A DNA stretch of 64,000 nucleotides from Alphaproteobacteria bacterium (GTDB lineage: Bacteria; Pseudomonadota; Alphaproteobacteria; CAAHEQ01; UBA3637). The stretch spans positions 17,085 through 81,084 of the forward strand of contig JAFYRI010000014.1 in the NCBI GenBank assembly GCA_017559525.1, given 5' to 3'. The notes below the pieces were generated by a model. That model searched no databases. It was not told where the DNA came from and worked only from the letters and a program-made list of their open reading frames with translations. Of this stretch, positions 63,379 to 64,000 are shown piece by piece. The position numbers were made by a program, and so were the translations under genes. Each line of letters starts with the position of its first letter. Positions within the stretch are counted from its first letter, which is position 1.

Positions 63379-63615
63379 AGATTTTATAGCAGGTGGAGTG
63401 CAAACAGTTTGTGTATTGCTCACAATAAACGATTGGTTTCTTTGGCAGATTTCGGATGTAATTCTGACCCGGACCGTGATTGTGATGACTGGAATAAATT
63501 TTTCAAAAACAACAGTCATTTCAGAAATGGTGTTTCATGGTGGGTATCAAATTTACATACGTCCTGTGTTGGATATAATATAACCACGAACGGAAGCAGA
63601 GTGGATCGTGGATAA
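63379..63615 (+). pseudogene. Gene fragment with a Cys-rich C-terminus (start missing)
   Basis: In the same frame as the phosphatase remnant, after its stop, the sequence reads RFYSRWSANSLCIAHNKRL, then SLADFGCNSDPDRDCDDWN and GVSWWVSNLHTSCVGYN to a stop at 63613-63615. Five Cys and Trp-rich stretches resemble the tail of a secreted, pilin-like or extracellular protein, but there is no start or upstream part. Possibly the 3' end of a deleted gene. The identity is unknown. Confidence 0.5.
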
Positions 63616-63672
63616 CAAAACTTATTATAGTGTTGTTTGTAAATAAGCCTCTGTTTTTTTTAAAAACCATTT

Positions 63673-63703
63673 GAACCTCGTTTTAAAAGCGGGGTTCTTT
63701 TTT
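63673..63703 (+). terminator. Intrinsic terminator after the gene fragment
   Basis: GAACCTCG pairs with CGGGGTTC (one G-U pair) around a nine-base loop, followed by T6. Confidence 0.88.
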
Positions 63704-63762
63704 GTCATAAAAAAAACATCTCATTTCATTGAGGATTGTAATACAAGACTCCCCTAGTGAGA

Positions 63763-64000
63763 ATGTTCGCCTCGCTCATCCACTCGTTTTACTCAGGACC
63801 GCCTTTACATCTACTCTGCTTCTGCTCCTTTCTTAATTGCAAAGGAGCACAATATGGTTCAGGTGGTAATGATATGGCTATGATATTATCATACGGGAAA
63901 GAAGGGCGGGATTTGTTCGCAGGAAGCAACACATGGGATGCTAGTTGTGCCGATAATTACGCCAACAAAATTGGACGGTTAATGGGAACAAAATATCCAA
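63763..64000 (+). CDS. Partial reading frame of uncertain status, running off the window end
   Basis: The frame is open from an ATG at 63763 to the last base. The first 30 codons look non-coding: they are Ser/Cys/Leu-rich and use C-rich codons unlike neighbours, and contain a perfect hairpin (TGCTCCTTT, 63823-63831, with AAAGGAGCA, 63841-63849). From about 63853 it reads more plausibly: YGSGGNDMAMILSYGKEGRD, then AGSNTWDASCADNYANKIGR. The real start may be later (ATG at 63872 or 63878), or this may be the joined remnant of a gene. Product unknown. Confidence 0.35.
   Translation, partial: MFASLIHSFYSGPPLHLLCFCSFLNCKGAQYGSGGNDMAMILSYGKEGRDLFAGSNTWDASCADNYANKIGRLMGTKYP

Overview
The window is AT-rich, densely coded bacterial chromosome. 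Several genes point to an alphaproteobacterium: an HdaA-type DnaA-like regulator downstream of a PerM-type permease and a DUF2066 protein, ftsK followed by lolA, a one-piece LplT-PlsC-Aas fusion, PhoB, and MlaE/MlaF. Arginine-dependent acid resistance, a secreted serpin, two ankyrin-repeat proteins and small lipoproteins suggest a host-associated, possibly gut, lifestyle. That lifestyle is inference. I see no insertion sequence, CRISPR array or rRNA gene.

Layout. 1-7.6 kb: the end of an atypical response regulator, then leftward runs DUF2066-perM-hdaA and ftsK-GNAT-lolA-ankyrin protein. 7.7-12.5 kb: a HIT protein and a leftward acid-resistance block (hdeD, adiC, adiA). 12.6-17 kb: thrS behind a leader whose 5' hairpin resembles a tRNA-Thr anticodon arm, then a leftward operon of three related HNH-type proteins under a promoter embedded in a perfect inverted repeat. 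17-22.4 kb: rpe-phoB-membrane protein, a sugar nucleotidyltransferase, and lgt-DUF2062-pgeF. 22.4-23 kb: a small lipoprotein gene behind a leader of about 195 nt that has a consensus-like promoter, nested hairpins and a terminator, and matches no riboswitch I know. 23-30 kb: YqaA protein, glycine-zipper lipoprotein, SPFH protein, and the leftward operon mlaE-mlaF-radA-cvpA-cdd-rlmH.

30-39.6 kb: a small lipoprotein, an HEITH zincin-like protein, a membrane protein, an ankyrin protein coupled to a small partner, gpsA and the Aas fusion. 39.7-44 kb: rightward envelope proteins, comM and a kinase-less PAS protein. 44-53.9 kb: a membrane protein, a CvrA-like antiporter, a LOG-family protein, an RND pump and a serpin. 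54-60.3 kb: tRNA-Glu(CTC), rne, amiC, rdgB, rph, grpE and an unlisted 57-aa ORF. 60.6-64 kb looks more accessory: tRNA-Thr(CGT), a 603-aa protein with three internal repeats, a histidine phosphatase broken by a stop codon, and fragmentary coding sequence.

Most of the window is core housekeeping. The strongest candidates for something undescribed are the structured leader at 22.67-22.87 kb, the thrS leader, the HNH triplet with its operator, and two G9 tracts inside coding sequence (ftsK and the ankyrin partner) that could act as slippage switches. All calls come from reading the sequence; no database search was run.
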